In this document: positions 26,516-35,021 of the stretch, piece by piece
Position numbering within the stretch: position 1 is the first letter of the stretch
Layout of the letters: every line of letters starts with the position of its first letter
Source of the DNA: an uncultured Bryobacteraceae bacterium
Lineage (GTDB): Bacteria > Acidobacteriota > Terriglobia > Bryobacterales > Bryobacteraceae
NCBI GenBank assembly: GCA_937924525.1
Contig: CALDSU010000011.1
Coordinates: 5,001 to 69,000, forward strand
Direction: 5' to 3'
DNA: 64,000 nucleotides
Translations under genes and position numbers: made by a program
Notes under the pieces: model-generated
Told to the model about the DNA's origin: nothing
The model's database searches: none
Seen by the model: only the letters and a program-made list of their open reading frames with translations

Positions 26516-27762
26516 ACCACCCCCTCCCGCGGCGGCTCGTCGTACTCGAGCAGCCGGCGTTCGCCTTCCAGCGCGCGCAGGCGCGTCAGATCCTGCGTCA
26601 CCTCCAGCGTGCCGAGGTACCGCCCGTCTTCCCGGACCGCGAAGTACCGAATGTGCACAAACCGGCCGTGGAAGTGGATCCAGAACTCGGCCACGTTCTG
26701 CCTCCCCTCGCGGAAGTCATGCAGGATGCGGTCCACCACGTCCACGCTGCGCGGCGGGTGGCAATGCTGCACCTTGCGGCCAATGATGGCCTTGCTGCGG
26801 GCGAAGATCCGGTCCGGACCTTCGGAGAAGAAACAAACCCGGTCGTCGGCGTCCACGAAAGTGAGATCCACCGGCAGGGTCGAGAAGATCCCCGTCAACT
26901 GCTCGAGCGAGAGGTGGCCGGTGGGCAGGTGCACCGTTTCGCTCCCGGCCAGCCGCAGGCCCTCCCGTACGGCCCGTTCGGGCGGCTGGTAACCGGTCCG
27001 CGGCTCCACCAGGCACCACCCGTACCGCGGCGACGCCGCCCAGATCTCCGCCCAGTCGTCCTCCGTAAACGTATCGAGGCACATGGGCAGCAGAATGTTC
27101 TCTTCCTTGTAGATCATTTCCTCGATGGCGTTGATCGCGGTCTCGCCCAACGTCGCCGCCACCAGCTTCCACTCGCCCGCCGTGGCGTCCTGCTGACGGA
27201 GGGCGGCGCTGAGATCTTTGAGCAGTTCCCGCACCTGGTCATCCTTGGCCCACATCACCTTCGACGGGCCGGTAATCCCGTGCCGTTCGAGCGCGGAGAA
27301 GAACGCGTGCTCTTTGCGCTGGTAGTGTTTGTCGATGTCCATCAGTTCGTTTGACGCCTGCCGCCAGGCGAGGAGGGGCGCGCCCGCCTCCGCGTCATCC
27401 GGCAGCGCGCGCAGGTCCTTCAACGCCTGCCGCATGCGCAGCAGCGAGCCGCGCAGCGCCTCGTTCTCGCGCCGAAGCGTGTCGGCGGGATGTCCGGGAG
27501 GCACAGCGCGCGCCGGCGGCGGCACCAGCACCTCGCGAGTCACCTGCGAATGCAGGTCGCACATCGAGGTGATCTCCTCGACTGGCATCCCCTCGGCCAT
27601 CAACTCCTGTTCCATGGCCACGATCTCCGAGTAGTCAGTCTCCCGGACGATCTGCGCGAGTTGGCCTTTGACCTCCTCCGGCGCGTGTCCGGCGTGCAGC
27701 TTCCTGATGATTTCCTTGAGACTCCGCACCCGGTGCGCGCGGTTGTCGATGATCTCGCTCAT
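26512..27762 (-). CDS. DUF438/hemerythrin-like/PAS sensor protein
   Basis: 416 residues. The N-terminus (SEIIDNRAHRVRSLKEIIRKLHAGHAPEEVKGQL) is DUF438. Residues about 140-250 form a hemerythrin-like helical bundle (DIDKHYQRKEHAFFSALERHG, EEMIYKEENILLPM) with the His and Glu residues expected for a di-iron site. The C-terminus is a PAS domain (LPVDLTFVDADDRVCFFSE, KAIIGRKVQHCHPPRSVDVVDRIL, RYFAVREDGRYLGTLEVTQDLTRL). No kinase or output domain is present, so it may sense oxygen, NO or redox state and signal through its partner. ATG at 27762 with GGAGACG upstream; the downstream DUF1858/DUF2249 gene overlaps by 4 bases. Confidence 0.87.
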   Translation of the reverse strand: MSEIIDNRAHRVRSLKEIIRKLHAGHAPEEVKGQLAQIVRETDYSEIVAMEQELMAEGMPVEEITSMCDLHSQVTREVLVPPPARAVPPGHPADTLRRENEALRGSLLRMRQALKDLRALPDDAEAGAPLLAWRQASNELMDIDKHYQRKEHAFFSALERHGITGPSKVMWAKDDQVRELLKDLSAALRQQDATAGEWKLVAATLGETAINAIEEMIYKEENILLPMCLDTFTEDDWAEIWAASPRYGWCLVEPRTGYQPPERAVREGLRLAGSETVHLPTGHLSLEQLTGIFSTLPVDLTFVDADDRVCFFSEGPDRIFARSKAIIGRKVQHCHPPRSVDVVDRILHDFREGRQNVAEFWIHFHGRFVHIRYFAVREDGRYLGTLEVTQDLTRLRALEGERRLLEYDEPPREGVV

Positions 27763-27896
27763 AGGCTCGCGTCTCCTTCGCCACCTTCCACGGTACCGGC
27801 CGCCCGGAGCGGACGCGATGACTTTGGTCACATTCGTTCGTCCGGGAAGAAGGGACCGGCCGGATTGCCCCTCCAGGCGCGATGTAAAATACGGCC

Positions 27897-28817
27897 ATGC
27901 GTCTGGCCGCCGCCCTGTTGCTTACGGCGGCCGTGGTGCGCGCCGCCGCTCCGTTGCCACTCGGCGCCGTCCCCCCCGGCAAAGTCTTCCTGGTCGTGCT
28001 GTCCCACCATGACGACCATACCTGGGAGTACGGCTTTGGCGGCTTCATCGCCCGCCTGACGGAAGCCGGCTGGGCGGGCTACTACGTCCGCACCACCAAC
28101 GACGAAAAAGATTCGCGGGTGGGCTGGGGACGCGGCGACCAGATCAACCTCCGGGAGGCGCGGGAGGCGATCGGCCACCTGGGCATGAAGGACGTCATCA
28201 GCCTGAACTGGCGCAACGATCACATGGACTCGGTCCCGCTGGCGGAAGTCCGTGCGCAGATGGTGTTGCTGCTGCGCAAATACCGGCCCGACGTGGTGAT
28301 GACCTGGAATCCGTGGGGCCATTACGACCGCAACCCGGACCATCGCAAGGTGGCGCGCGCGATGGCCGAGGCGCTCTATCAGGCGCCGCTCGAAAACGCC
28401 TACCCCGAACACCTGGCGGCGGGCATGCGGCCGCACCAGGTGCGGCAGGTTTATTACACCCAGCGCAGCGACTACGGGAAAGGGCACACCCCCAACATCG
28501 CCATCGCCATCGAGCCGCGGCACGTGGAGCAGAAGGGCAAGGCCTTCTGGGCGCACAGGAACGTGTACGATACGCCCGCCCTGGCGCGGCAGATCCGGGA
28601 GGAGCTGGCGCGCCGCGGCATGGCGATTCCGGAATTCGACGGGCTGACCGATGAGCAGGCCATCGAGAAGCTCCGCAAATGGCAAATGGAATGGGCCTCC
28701 CGCGAAACCGGCAAGCGGGCCGGCGTGGCGTATGCCGAGGCGTTCTATCTGGTGGATGAGTGGGACATGCTGCCCGGCCTGCACGAGTATCTGAAGGAGC
28801 ACGTGGCCGCCCGATGA
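27897..28817 (+). CDS. PIG-L family deacetylase, paralogue 1
   Basis: 306 residues with a signal peptide (MRLAAALLLTAAVVRAAAP). The PIG-L metal site is intact: H37-x-D39-D40 in LSHHDDHTWEYGFGG, and the distal His in WGHYDRNPDHRKVARAM. Also visible are TTNDEKDSR and the C-terminal LVDEWDMLPGLHEYLK. PIG-L enzymes are zinc amidohydrolases that remove acetyl or acyl groups from amino sugars, as in MshB or GlcNAc-PI deacetylase. A periplasmic sugar or peptidoglycan fragment is a likely substrate here. It is first of three tandem paralogues and overlaps the second by 4 bases (ATGA). Confidence 0.9.
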   Translation: MRLAAALLLTAAVVRAAAPLPLGAVPPGKVFLVVLSHHDDHTWEYGFGGFIARLTEAGWAGYYVRTTNDEKDSRVGWGRGDQINLREAREAIGHLGMKDVISLNWRNDHMDSVPLAEVRAQMVLLLRKYRPDVVMTWNPWGHYDRNPDHRKVARAMAEALYQAPLENAYPEHLAAGMRPHQVRQVYYTQRSDYGKGHTPNIAIAIEPRHVEQKGKAFWAHRNVYDTPALARQIREELARRGMAIPEFDGLTDEQAIEKLRKWQMEWASRETGKRAGVAYAEAFYLVDEWDMLPGLHEYLKEHVAAR

Positions 28818-29734
28818 AAGTCCCCGTCTGGCTGATCCTGACCGCGGCCGCCGCCCTGGCCGCCGGGCCGCTGCCGATCAAGGACTTGCCCCCTGGCAAG
28901 GTGATGATGGTGATTCAGCCCCATCACGACGACCACACGACGGACTACGGCATGGGCGGACTGATCGCCCAGTTCACCGACGCGGGGTACGAATCGCACT
29001 TCGTTCGCGCTTCGAACGACGAAAAAGACGGAGCGCACGGCTATGGCCATAACGACCTGATCAACGAGCGCGAATGCAAGGCCGCGATCGCGATTCTCGG
29101 GATGAGCGAACTCTACAGCCTGAGCTGGCGCAACGACTACATGGACCCCGTCCCTCTCCAGGAGTTGCGCGCACAGTTGATCTTCCTGATCCGCAAGCAC
29201 CGGCCGGACGTCGTGCTGACGCACGACCCCTGGGGCCATTACGACCGCAATCCCGACCACCGGAAAGTCGCGCGCGCGATGGGCGACGCCTACTGGCTGG
29301 CCGGGCTCGAGAACGTGCACCCGGAGCACTTTGCACTCGGCGTCCGGCCGCACCGCGTCCCGTACCTGTTCTATAAAGCGCGCGTCGACTACGGCAAAGG
29401 GCATGAGCCGAACGTGGCCGTCGAACTGAACGAAAGCCAGGTGCGGCGGAAGATGCGGGCTTATTCCACGCACCGGAACGTGTATGCCTCGCCCGCGATG
29501 GCTCGGTCCGTGCGAGAGCAGCTTGCCCAGGAAGGCCTGGAGTTGCCCGATTTGCGCGGGCTCACCGACGAAGCCGCGGCGGTCGAGATGGAAGAGTGGC
29601 ACATGGACTGGATTTCGCGCAAGCGCGGCCGGGAGAACGGCGTGCGCTACGCGGAGGTCTATTACTTCGTGGATGAATTCGATCATCTTCCCGGGCTGAA
29701 GGAGTACTTGCGCCAGCATACGGTCCAGCGATGA
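28814..29734 (+). CDS. PIG-L family deacetylase, paralogue 2
   Basis: 306 residues, exactly the length of paralogue 1 and aligned with it along its whole course. Signal peptide MKVPVWLILTAAAALAAGP. The metal motif is H37-x-D39-D40 (QPHHDDHTTDYGMGG) with WGHYDRNPDHRKVARAMGD distal, and SNDEKDGAHG between. The end YFVDEFDHLPGLKEYLRQH mirrors its neighbour. The ATG at 28814 overlaps the preceding stop by 4 bases and the TGA overlaps the next start by 4 bases, so the three are one operon. A duplication with slightly different substrate range is the simplest reading. Confidence 0.9.
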   Translation: MKVPVWLILTAAAALAAGPLPIKDLPPGKVMMVIQPHHDDHTTDYGMGGLIAQFTDAGYESHFVRASNDEKDGAHGYGHNDLINERECKAAIAILGMSELYSLSWRNDYMDPVPLQELRAQLIFLIRKHRPDVVLTHDPWGHYDRNPDHRKVARAMGDAYWLAGLENVHPEHFALGVRPHRVPYLFYKARVDYGKGHEPNVAVELNESQVRRKMRAYSTHRNVYASPAMARSVREQLAQEGLELPDLRGLTDEAAAVEMEEWHMDWISRKRGRENGVRYAEVYYFVDEFDHLPGLKEYLRQHTVQR

Positions 29735-30621
29735 GAATCCTGCTTCTTGCTTTTTGTCTCGCCGCCAGGGCGGCGGCCGCGGATCCCAAGGTGGTGCTGG
29801 TGGTCACCGCGGACGCCGCCGACTTTGTGCATTGCGCGGGCGGGACCATCGCGGCGATGGCGGACCGCGGCGCGGCCGCGCACCTGGTCCGTGTCACCAA
29901 CGACGAAAAAGACTCCTGGCGGCTTTCTCCCGAAGAGACGGCGCGCCGGGTGCGCGAGGAGGTGGAGCAGGCGGCGCGCGCGCTGGGAATCCAAAAAGTG
30001 CATCACCTCGGCTACCGCGCCGGCGAACTGGCCTCCGTGTCGCCCACGGAGTTGCGGGACCGCCTTGCGTTTTATGTGCGCCTGCTGAAGCCGGACGTGA
30101 TGTTCCTGCCCAATCCGTACGCCGAGTACGTGGAGGCGCTGGATCGCCATTACACCGGCTCGGCGGCCGAGGAGGCGCGGCGGGCGGCGGCGCTGGCCAA
30201 CTACCAGCCGCCCTTCGCCCAAGTGGGGTTGGCGCCCCACTACGTGCCCGAGTTGTACTATTACGCCGCGCCCGTCGATCCCCGCCGCCGCGAGCCGGAA
30301 AGCACAGCGACCTTCGTGCCCCAGCCGGTCACCCGCGAGATCGCCGCGACCTTCGACCGGAAACTCCGCGCCGCGCTGGCGCTCCGCACCATCAACTTCA
30401 GTCTGGCCATGCGCATCAGGCAGCGCCTGGAGGATACGGGCCGCCGCTTGCCGCTGCTCGACACCGTGGACGACGCCGCAGTGGCGAAACTGGTGGAGAT
30501 CAACCTGCGCAAACTGGCCGCCATCGGGGCGGAGAAAACCGCGTTCCAACTTGCCGAAGAGTTTCACTACGCGGGCCTCGATTACCAGATCCCCCAGAAG
30601 TATTTGATTCCTCCGCGGTAG
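29731..30621 (+). CDS. PIG-L-like protein, paralogue 3, metal site lost
   Basis: 296 residues with a signal peptide (MRILLLAFCLAARAAAADP). It follows the PIG-L pattern around the first motif (VVTADAADFVHCAGGTIA), but at the position of H-P-D-D it reads D28-A29-A30-D31. The distal NPDH of the other two is replaced by NPYAEYVEALDRHYTG. The shared element VTNDEKDSW is retained. So the fold is kept while the zinc ligands are gone. It may be a regulatory or carbohydrate-binding partner of the active paralogues. It ends the operon, overlapping paralogue 2 by 4 bases. Confidence 0.85.
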   Translation: MRILLLAFCLAARAAAADPKVVLVVTADAADFVHCAGGTIAAMADRGAAAHLVRVTNDEKDSWRLSPEETARRVREEVEQAARALGIQKVHHLGYRAGELASVSPTELRDRLAFYVRLLKPDVMFLPNPYAEYVEALDRHYTGSAAEEARRAAALANYQPPFAQVGLAPHYVPELYYYAAPVDPRRREPESTATFVPQPVTREIAATFDRKLRAALALRTINFSLAMRIRQRLEDTGRRLPLLDTVDDAAVAKLVEINLRKLAAIGAEKTAFQLAEEFHYAGLDYQIPQKYLIPPR

Positions 30622-30682
30622 CAGTTTGCGCTGGCGCGGCGGCGCGAAACCGGACGGCAGCGGGGCTCGTCCCAACCAGCGT

Positions 30683-31105
30683 ATGGAACACCGTTGGGTA
30701 GTGAGCTGCTTGCTGGGCGTCGGCCTGCTCTACGCGCAGAACGACAGGGCGTCCTCGGACCGTCCCCGGATCTTCATCGAAACCAGCCAGGCCTGGCAGA
30801 TGACGGGCGGCGGCGGCTGGGGTTCGGTCGGCGGGGGCGGCGGCATCGCGGGCGGGACGCGGCCGCAAACCGTCGAGATCATGCGCACGTTCCAACAGCG
30901 CTGCCCTGCCGTACGGATCACCAACCGGCGCGAGGCCGCCGACTACGTCGTATCGTTCGACCGCGAAGGCGGCAAAGATATTGTGCGCAAAGACAATAAG
31001 ATCGCGGTTTTCAACCGGGACGGCGACCTCGTCCACACCAGTTCGACGCGTTCGGTCGGAAACGCGGTCAAGAACGCGTGCGCGGTGATCACCGGCCAGC
31101 CCTGA
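30683..31105 (+). CDS. Small secreted hypothetical protein
   Basis: 140 residues. The ATG at 30683 begins a signal peptide (MEHRWVVSCLLGVGLLYAQN); upstream codons in the frame look non-coding. The mature part carries a glycine-rich stretch (MTGGGGWGSVGGGGGIAGG) at about 45-63, then an alpha/beta-like region with RRPQT-type helices and ADYVVSFDREGGKD. I recognise no family. It follows the PIG-L operon after 61 bases in the same direction and may be read through from it. Confidence 0.62.
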   Translation: MEHRWVVSCLLGVGLLYAQNDRASSDRPRIFIETSQAWQMTGGGGWGSVGGGGGIAGGTRPQTVEIMRTFQQRCPAVRITNRREAADYVVSFDREGGKDIVRKDNKIAVFNRDGDLVHTSSTRSVGNAVKNACAVITGQP

Positions 31106-31117
31106 GCCTGGCAGGAG

Positions 31118-32338
31118 TTACTGGCTCACGCCCCGCGCCGCAATCCGCCAGACGCCTTCCACCTGGTCGCCGCGGACGCGGTAAATGCGGTCGTACAGGT
31201 TCACGGAAGGATCGCAGTGCGGCACCATGAACTCGATCCGGTCGCCGATCTTGACCTCGCGGCTGGCGTTGGAAACGTCCAGCCGGCCGTGCTCATCGCC
31301 ACCCCAGTGATAGATCATGCCCTCGATGTCCTTCGCCACCGGCGGGAAGGGTTTATCCGTCGAGAACGCCTTCAGCCCTCCGTCGACCACGGCTTGCCGG
31401 TCATTTGGTTTGCTGACCACCGTGGTCAGCACGGTGAGAGAATTCTGGAAGTCCTGATAAACCGGACCGCTCTTACCGCCGATCCGGTTGTAGTCGATAT
31501 CCATGAAGATGAAACTGCCTGGTTGCAGTTCGGTGATGCCGTCGATCTCCGAATCGATGTTATAGGTGCCGGTGGAGCCGCCGGACAGCCAAGGGCAGGA
31601 AATTCCGTTCTTTTCGATGAGCCGGCGAGTTTCCACGGCGGGCGTCATATCGGCGAGCGAGCGCCGCTGGCGCGCCTCGAAGCCGGTGACGTGCGACGCC
31701 CCGCCCGCGTAAGCTTGAATCCCGTGCAGCCGAAGATGCTTCTTGCGGTCGATGTGCTGCGCCAGGGCGAGCGCGGGCTCGCCGGGGATGATGCCGGTGC
31801 GGTTGCTGACAAACAGGTCGATGGCCAGGTTCAGCCTGATCCGGGCCGCCCCCGCCGCTTCGTCCAGATCGTTCACATTCTGCGCGTTGTCGACGGAGAA
31901 GATGGTATCCGGTTGCTTCCGCGCCAGGTCGATGGCCCGTTCGATCTTGTGTTTGCCGATTACGGCGGTGGTGACCAGCAGTCCGGATACGCCGTTCGCC
32001 GCGAATACTTCGGCTTCGCCCAGCTTCGCGCCGCAGGCGCCGACCGCGCCCGCACGGATCATCGCCTTGGCGATGTCCGGGCACTTGTGGGTCTTGCCGT
32101 GCGGGCGCAGCGCGCGCTGCTGCTGTTTGCAGTGCGCGGCCATCTTCGCCACGTTCGCCTCAAAAGCGTCCATGTCCAGCAACAGGGCCGGGGAGGCGAT
32201 TTCGTCCTTAGTCAGTCGGCCGCGCACCTCCCCGGTAACCAGCATCCGCTCAACTTCGGCGTAGGAGAAGCTGCGTTTGGCCCCCTTCAGGACGGCGGGC
32301 GCCGCGAATAACGTACCTACGAAATGTCGCCGCTGCAT
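31118..32338 (-). CDS. Tat-type D-threonine aldolase/alanine-racemase-fold PLP protein
   Basis: 406 residues. It begins MQRRHFVGTLFAAPAVLKG, a short twin-arginine leader; the ATG at 32338 is the only start giving this. The barrel belongs to fold-type III: ALLLDMDAFEANVAKM, LRPHGKTHK with K82 as the PLP lysine, IRLNLAIDLFVSNRTGIIPG and SGGSTGTYN. The late motif MVPHCDPSVNLYD holds H374 and D376, the metal ligands of D-threonine aldolase. Such enzymes cleave D-3-hydroxy amino acids to glycine and an aldehyde. Periplasmic placement would be unusual. It is divergent from the Ig-like protein gene across 307 bases. Confidence 0.84.
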   Translation of the reverse strand: MQRRHFVGTLFAAPAVLKGAKRSFSYAEVERMLVTGEVRGRLTKDEIASPALLLDMDAFEANVAKMAAHCKQQQRALRPHGKTHKCPDIAKAMIRAGAVGACGAKLGEAEVFAANGVSGLLVTTAVIGKHKIERAIDLARKQPDTIFSVDNAQNVNDLDEAAGAARIRLNLAIDLFVSNRTGIIPGEPALALAQHIDRKKHLRLHGIQAYAGGASHVTGFEARQRRSLADMTPAVETRRLIEKNGISCPWLSGGSTGTYNIDSEIDGITELQPGSFIFMDIDYNRIGGKSGPVYQDFQNSLTVLTTVVSKPNDRQAVVDGGLKAFSTDKPFPPVAKDIEGMIYHWGGDEHGRLDVSNASREVKIGDRIEFMVPHCDPSVNLYDRIYRVRGDQVEGVWRIAARGVSQ

Positions 32339-32645
32339 GATCTGGTGATGATACCAGAATCGTCCAGGGGTTCCGGTCGAACGGGCCCGCCCGCCGCCAG
32401 GCAAGCAGGCCGGTCCGTTCCAGACGCACGCAGGAAAAAGAGCGGAATTCGCCGCGCGGGAAAAACATTTCTGCCCTATAATGTTTGACGAGTGAACACG
32501 GATACCTCGCCGGCGGCGATGCTCCCGCCCCTCAGCGGGCGGAACGTCACCGCGCGCTGGCGCCTCCCCCGGCGGTGCTATACTCAAAGTCTCGCCCGCG
32601 TCCGTCCCGCTTCGGCGGTCACCAAAATTCGTCTCTGAGGTGCGC
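32339..32645. other. Intergenic control region between two divergent genes
   Basis: 307 bases with no gene I can support. On the + strand there are two candidate -10 elements: TATAAT at 32477-32482, and the extended form TGCTATACT at 32576-32584, about 60 bases before the Ig-like gene start. Neither has a convincing -35. GAGG at 32637-32640 is the ribosome site of that gene. Confidence 0.5.
32576..32584 (+). promoter_or_regulatory. Candidate extended -10 promoter for the Ig-like protein gene
   Basis: TGC followed by TATACT, an extended -10 match, placed so that transcription would begin about 50 bases before the start codon at 32646. No -35 is seen, which extended -10 promoters do not strictly need. 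Acidobacteriota promoter rules are poorly known, so this is a weak call. Confidence 0.35.
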
Positions 32646-34748
32646 ATGCTCTCCCCGAACAAGACATTGTTTTCCGTTGCAAGCCTGCTGCTGGCCGCCG
32701 CCGGCGCGGTTTCCGCGCAGACCATCACCGCCGTTTCCGGCAACGGACAGATGGTCCGGCCTAACTTCATCACGGATCCGCTGGTCGTCGAGGTACGGAC
32801 CGCGCAGGGCGCGCCCGCGCCGGGAGTGGAGATCCGGTGGCAGATCCTCGACGCCGGTCTGGGAACGGTCGTGAACAGCATCACGTTCACCGATGGCGCC
32901 GGGCGCGCGTCGACGACCTTCGTCGGGGCGCTGATGCCACCCACCGCCTCGTTTCTCCAAACGACCGTAAACGCGTCGGTGGCGATCAACCCATCCATCA
33001 ACACCAACTTCACGGTCACGACCGTCAATTTCACCGGCGACGGCAGCCAGAGCCTGACGGTCGATATCCTGCTGTTGAGTCCCTCGCTGGAGCAGCGGCC
33101 GCTGGTGGGCGGCGCCGGGACCACCGGCACGGTGCCGATCCGCGTAAGCGTTTTCGCCACGCGCGGCGGGACGCCCGGCCCGGTCCCGAATGTGTCGGTT
33201 CGCGTGCAGGAACAGGACGGATCGAGCGGCACGATCCGTTGCCAGGAAGGCACGGTGTTCACCAATGCCGTCGGCGAGGCGGTGTGTACGCCGGTCTTCG
33301 GCGGCCGGCTGGGTGACGGACAGTTCTCGGTGTTCGTCGGGGGAGATACGTTTTACGTGTTTTCCGACATCCTCTTCCGGATCACCGTCGGCCCGCTGGC
33401 GGCGTTTCGCATCACGAACGGCAACAATCAGAGCGTGAACGCCGGCCAGGCGCTGCCCGCTCCAATGGTCGCGATCGGCGAGGATGCGTCGGGCAACGCC
33501 GTCACGGGCGCCGACGTCGTCTGGGAACTGGTGAGCCCCAACACGGGCGTGCTGAGCAATCTCACCACAGTCACCGATGCGAACGGACGGGTCTCCGGCC
33601 GGCTGACCGCCGGGTCGATTCCCGGTACGTTCCAGGTGCGTCTGCGGAACCCGCGAGGCACCGTCCAGGCGCTCTTCAACTTTACGGTGTCGCTGACGCT
33701 GACGGGCATCACGAAGAATTCCGGCGATAACCAGACCGCGATCACCAACCAGCCGTTCGCCGAACCGCTGGTGATCACGGTGAACAGCGCCCAGGGTCCG
33801 GTGCCCAACATCCCGGTTTTGTTTACCATCACGGGCGGGGCGACGCTCAGCGCGTCGACCGTCACCACCAATGCTCAGGGAATCGCGCGGGTGAACGTCA
33901 CCGCCGGCCCCAACTCCGGAGCGGTTGTGGTGACGGCGTCAGTCAGCAACTTCTCGGTGCAGTTCACCCTGACCGTCCGGCTGCCCGGTCCGGTGCTGAG
34001 CCAGACCAGTTTCACCAGCGCGGCGGGCGGACAGCGCGGCGGCGTCAGCCCCGGGGCGCTGGTCCAGATCACGGCGCCGGGGATCGCTCCCGGCCTCCAG
34101 GGGTGCGTCGTGGCCGCCCAGTTCGTGGGTGGGTTTGCCTACCAACTGGCGCGGGTCACGGTGACCTTCAACAACGTGAGCGCGCCGCTCTACTCGGTTT
34201 GCAACCTTGGTCAAAACCAGGAGTTCGCGGTGGCGCAGGTGCCGACCGAACTGCCCACGGGACTGGCCAACGTCACGGTGGCCGTCGGCGAGGGCAACGC
34301 GACGATAACCGGCATCCCGGTCACGGCGGTGGCCCCCGGGTTGTTTGAAACCGTCATGTCGGACAACATCCGCCGGGCCGTGGCGCTGCGGCCGGATGGC
34401 AGCTATGTGACCCTGCAGAACCCCGCCCGGCGCGGCGAGCGCATCAAAGTGTTCGTTACCGGGCTGGGGGCGCCGGTGACCGCGGCGGGGACTCGGATCC
34501 CGACCAACCAGGTAGCGCCCTCGACCACCCCGGCGACTTCGCCCTTCGGCGTCGTGGTCGGACTGAACAATGAGGGTGTGCCGAACGTAAACGCTCCGGT
34601 GCTGTCCAGCACGCTCATCGGTATCTACGAGGTCACCTTTGAGGTGCCGACCAATATTCCGGCGGGGGCAAACATCCCCTTCGTGGTAGCGTCGGTGGTG
34701 AACGACCAGTTTGTCTTCAGCCAGCCGTCGGCGCTGCCGGTGCAGTAG
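32646..34748 (+). CDS. Large secreted Ig-like protein with a TIGR03437-like C-terminal domain
   Basis: 700 residues with a signal peptide (LFSVASLLLAAAGAVSAQ). ATG 32646 has GAGG 5 bases ahead; a GTG two codons earlier is possible. Three or four Ig-like/invasin-type beta-sandwich modules follow, with recurring VTDANGRVSGRLTAGSIPGTFQVR, VTTNAQGIARVNVTAGPNSGAV and linker starts such as GNNQSVNAGQALPAPMVA. The last 230 residues (SAAGGQRGGVSPGALVQITAPGIAPGLQG, AVAQVPTELPTGLANVTVAVGEG, VFVTGLGAPVTAAGT) resemble the TIGR03437 domain found mainly in Solibacter. It is probably a surface or secreted adhesion protein. It stands alone, convergent with the RND genes. Confidence 0.85.
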   Translation: MLSPNKTLFSVASLLLAAAGAVSAQTITAVSGNGQMVRPNFITDPLVVEVRTAQGAPAPGVEIRWQILDAGLGTVVNSITFTDGAGRASTTFVGALMPPTASFLQTTVNASVAINPSINTNFTVTTVNFTGDGSQSLTVDILLLSPSLEQRPLVGGAGTTGTVPIRVSVFATRGGTPGPVPNVSVRVQEQDGSSGTIRCQEGTVFTNAVGEAVCTPVFGGRLGDGQFSVFVGGDTFYVFSDILFRITVGPLAAFRITNGNNQSVNAGQALPAPMVAIGEDASGNAVTGADVVWELVSPNTGVLSNLTTVTDANGRVSGRLTAGSIPGTFQVRLRNPRGTVQALFNFTVSLTLTGITKNSGDNQTAITNQPFAEPLVITVNSAQGPVPNIPVLFTITGGATLSASTVTTNAQGIARVNVTAGPNSGAVVVTASVSNFSVQFTLTVRLPGPVLSQTSFTSAAGGQRGGVSPGALVQITAPGIAPGLQGCVVAAQFVGGFAYQLARVTVTFNNVSAPLYSVCNLGQNQEFAVAQVPTELPTGLANVTVAVGEGNATITGIPVTAVAPGLFETVMSDNIRRAVALRPDGSYVTLQNPARRGERIKVFVTGLGAPVTAAGTRIPTNQVAPSTTPATSPFGVVVGLNNEGVPNVNAPVLSSTLIGIYEVTFEVPTNIPAGANIPFVVASVVNDQFVFSQPSALPVQ

Positions 34749-35021
34749 GCTCTCGGGCGGGGGGCGGGCCGGCCGGAGCCCCGTCCGCTCTCCGCGCGGT
34801 CAGCGCTGAAAGACGTCGAGACTTGCGTGGCGCGGCTGCGCCGGGCGAAGCTTCGACCCTGTTGCGCGCCTGCGCCGGTGGCGAGCGCTGCCAGCGCGCA
34901 AAGCAGCTTCAGCCTCGCCGTGCGGGGCATTACCTGAGGGGAGCGATGCGTGCGCCACCTTGCCGATACCCCTCTCGATACCGGGCTAATCGGTGACTTG
35001 CCCCGCCTATCGAAGAGCGTC

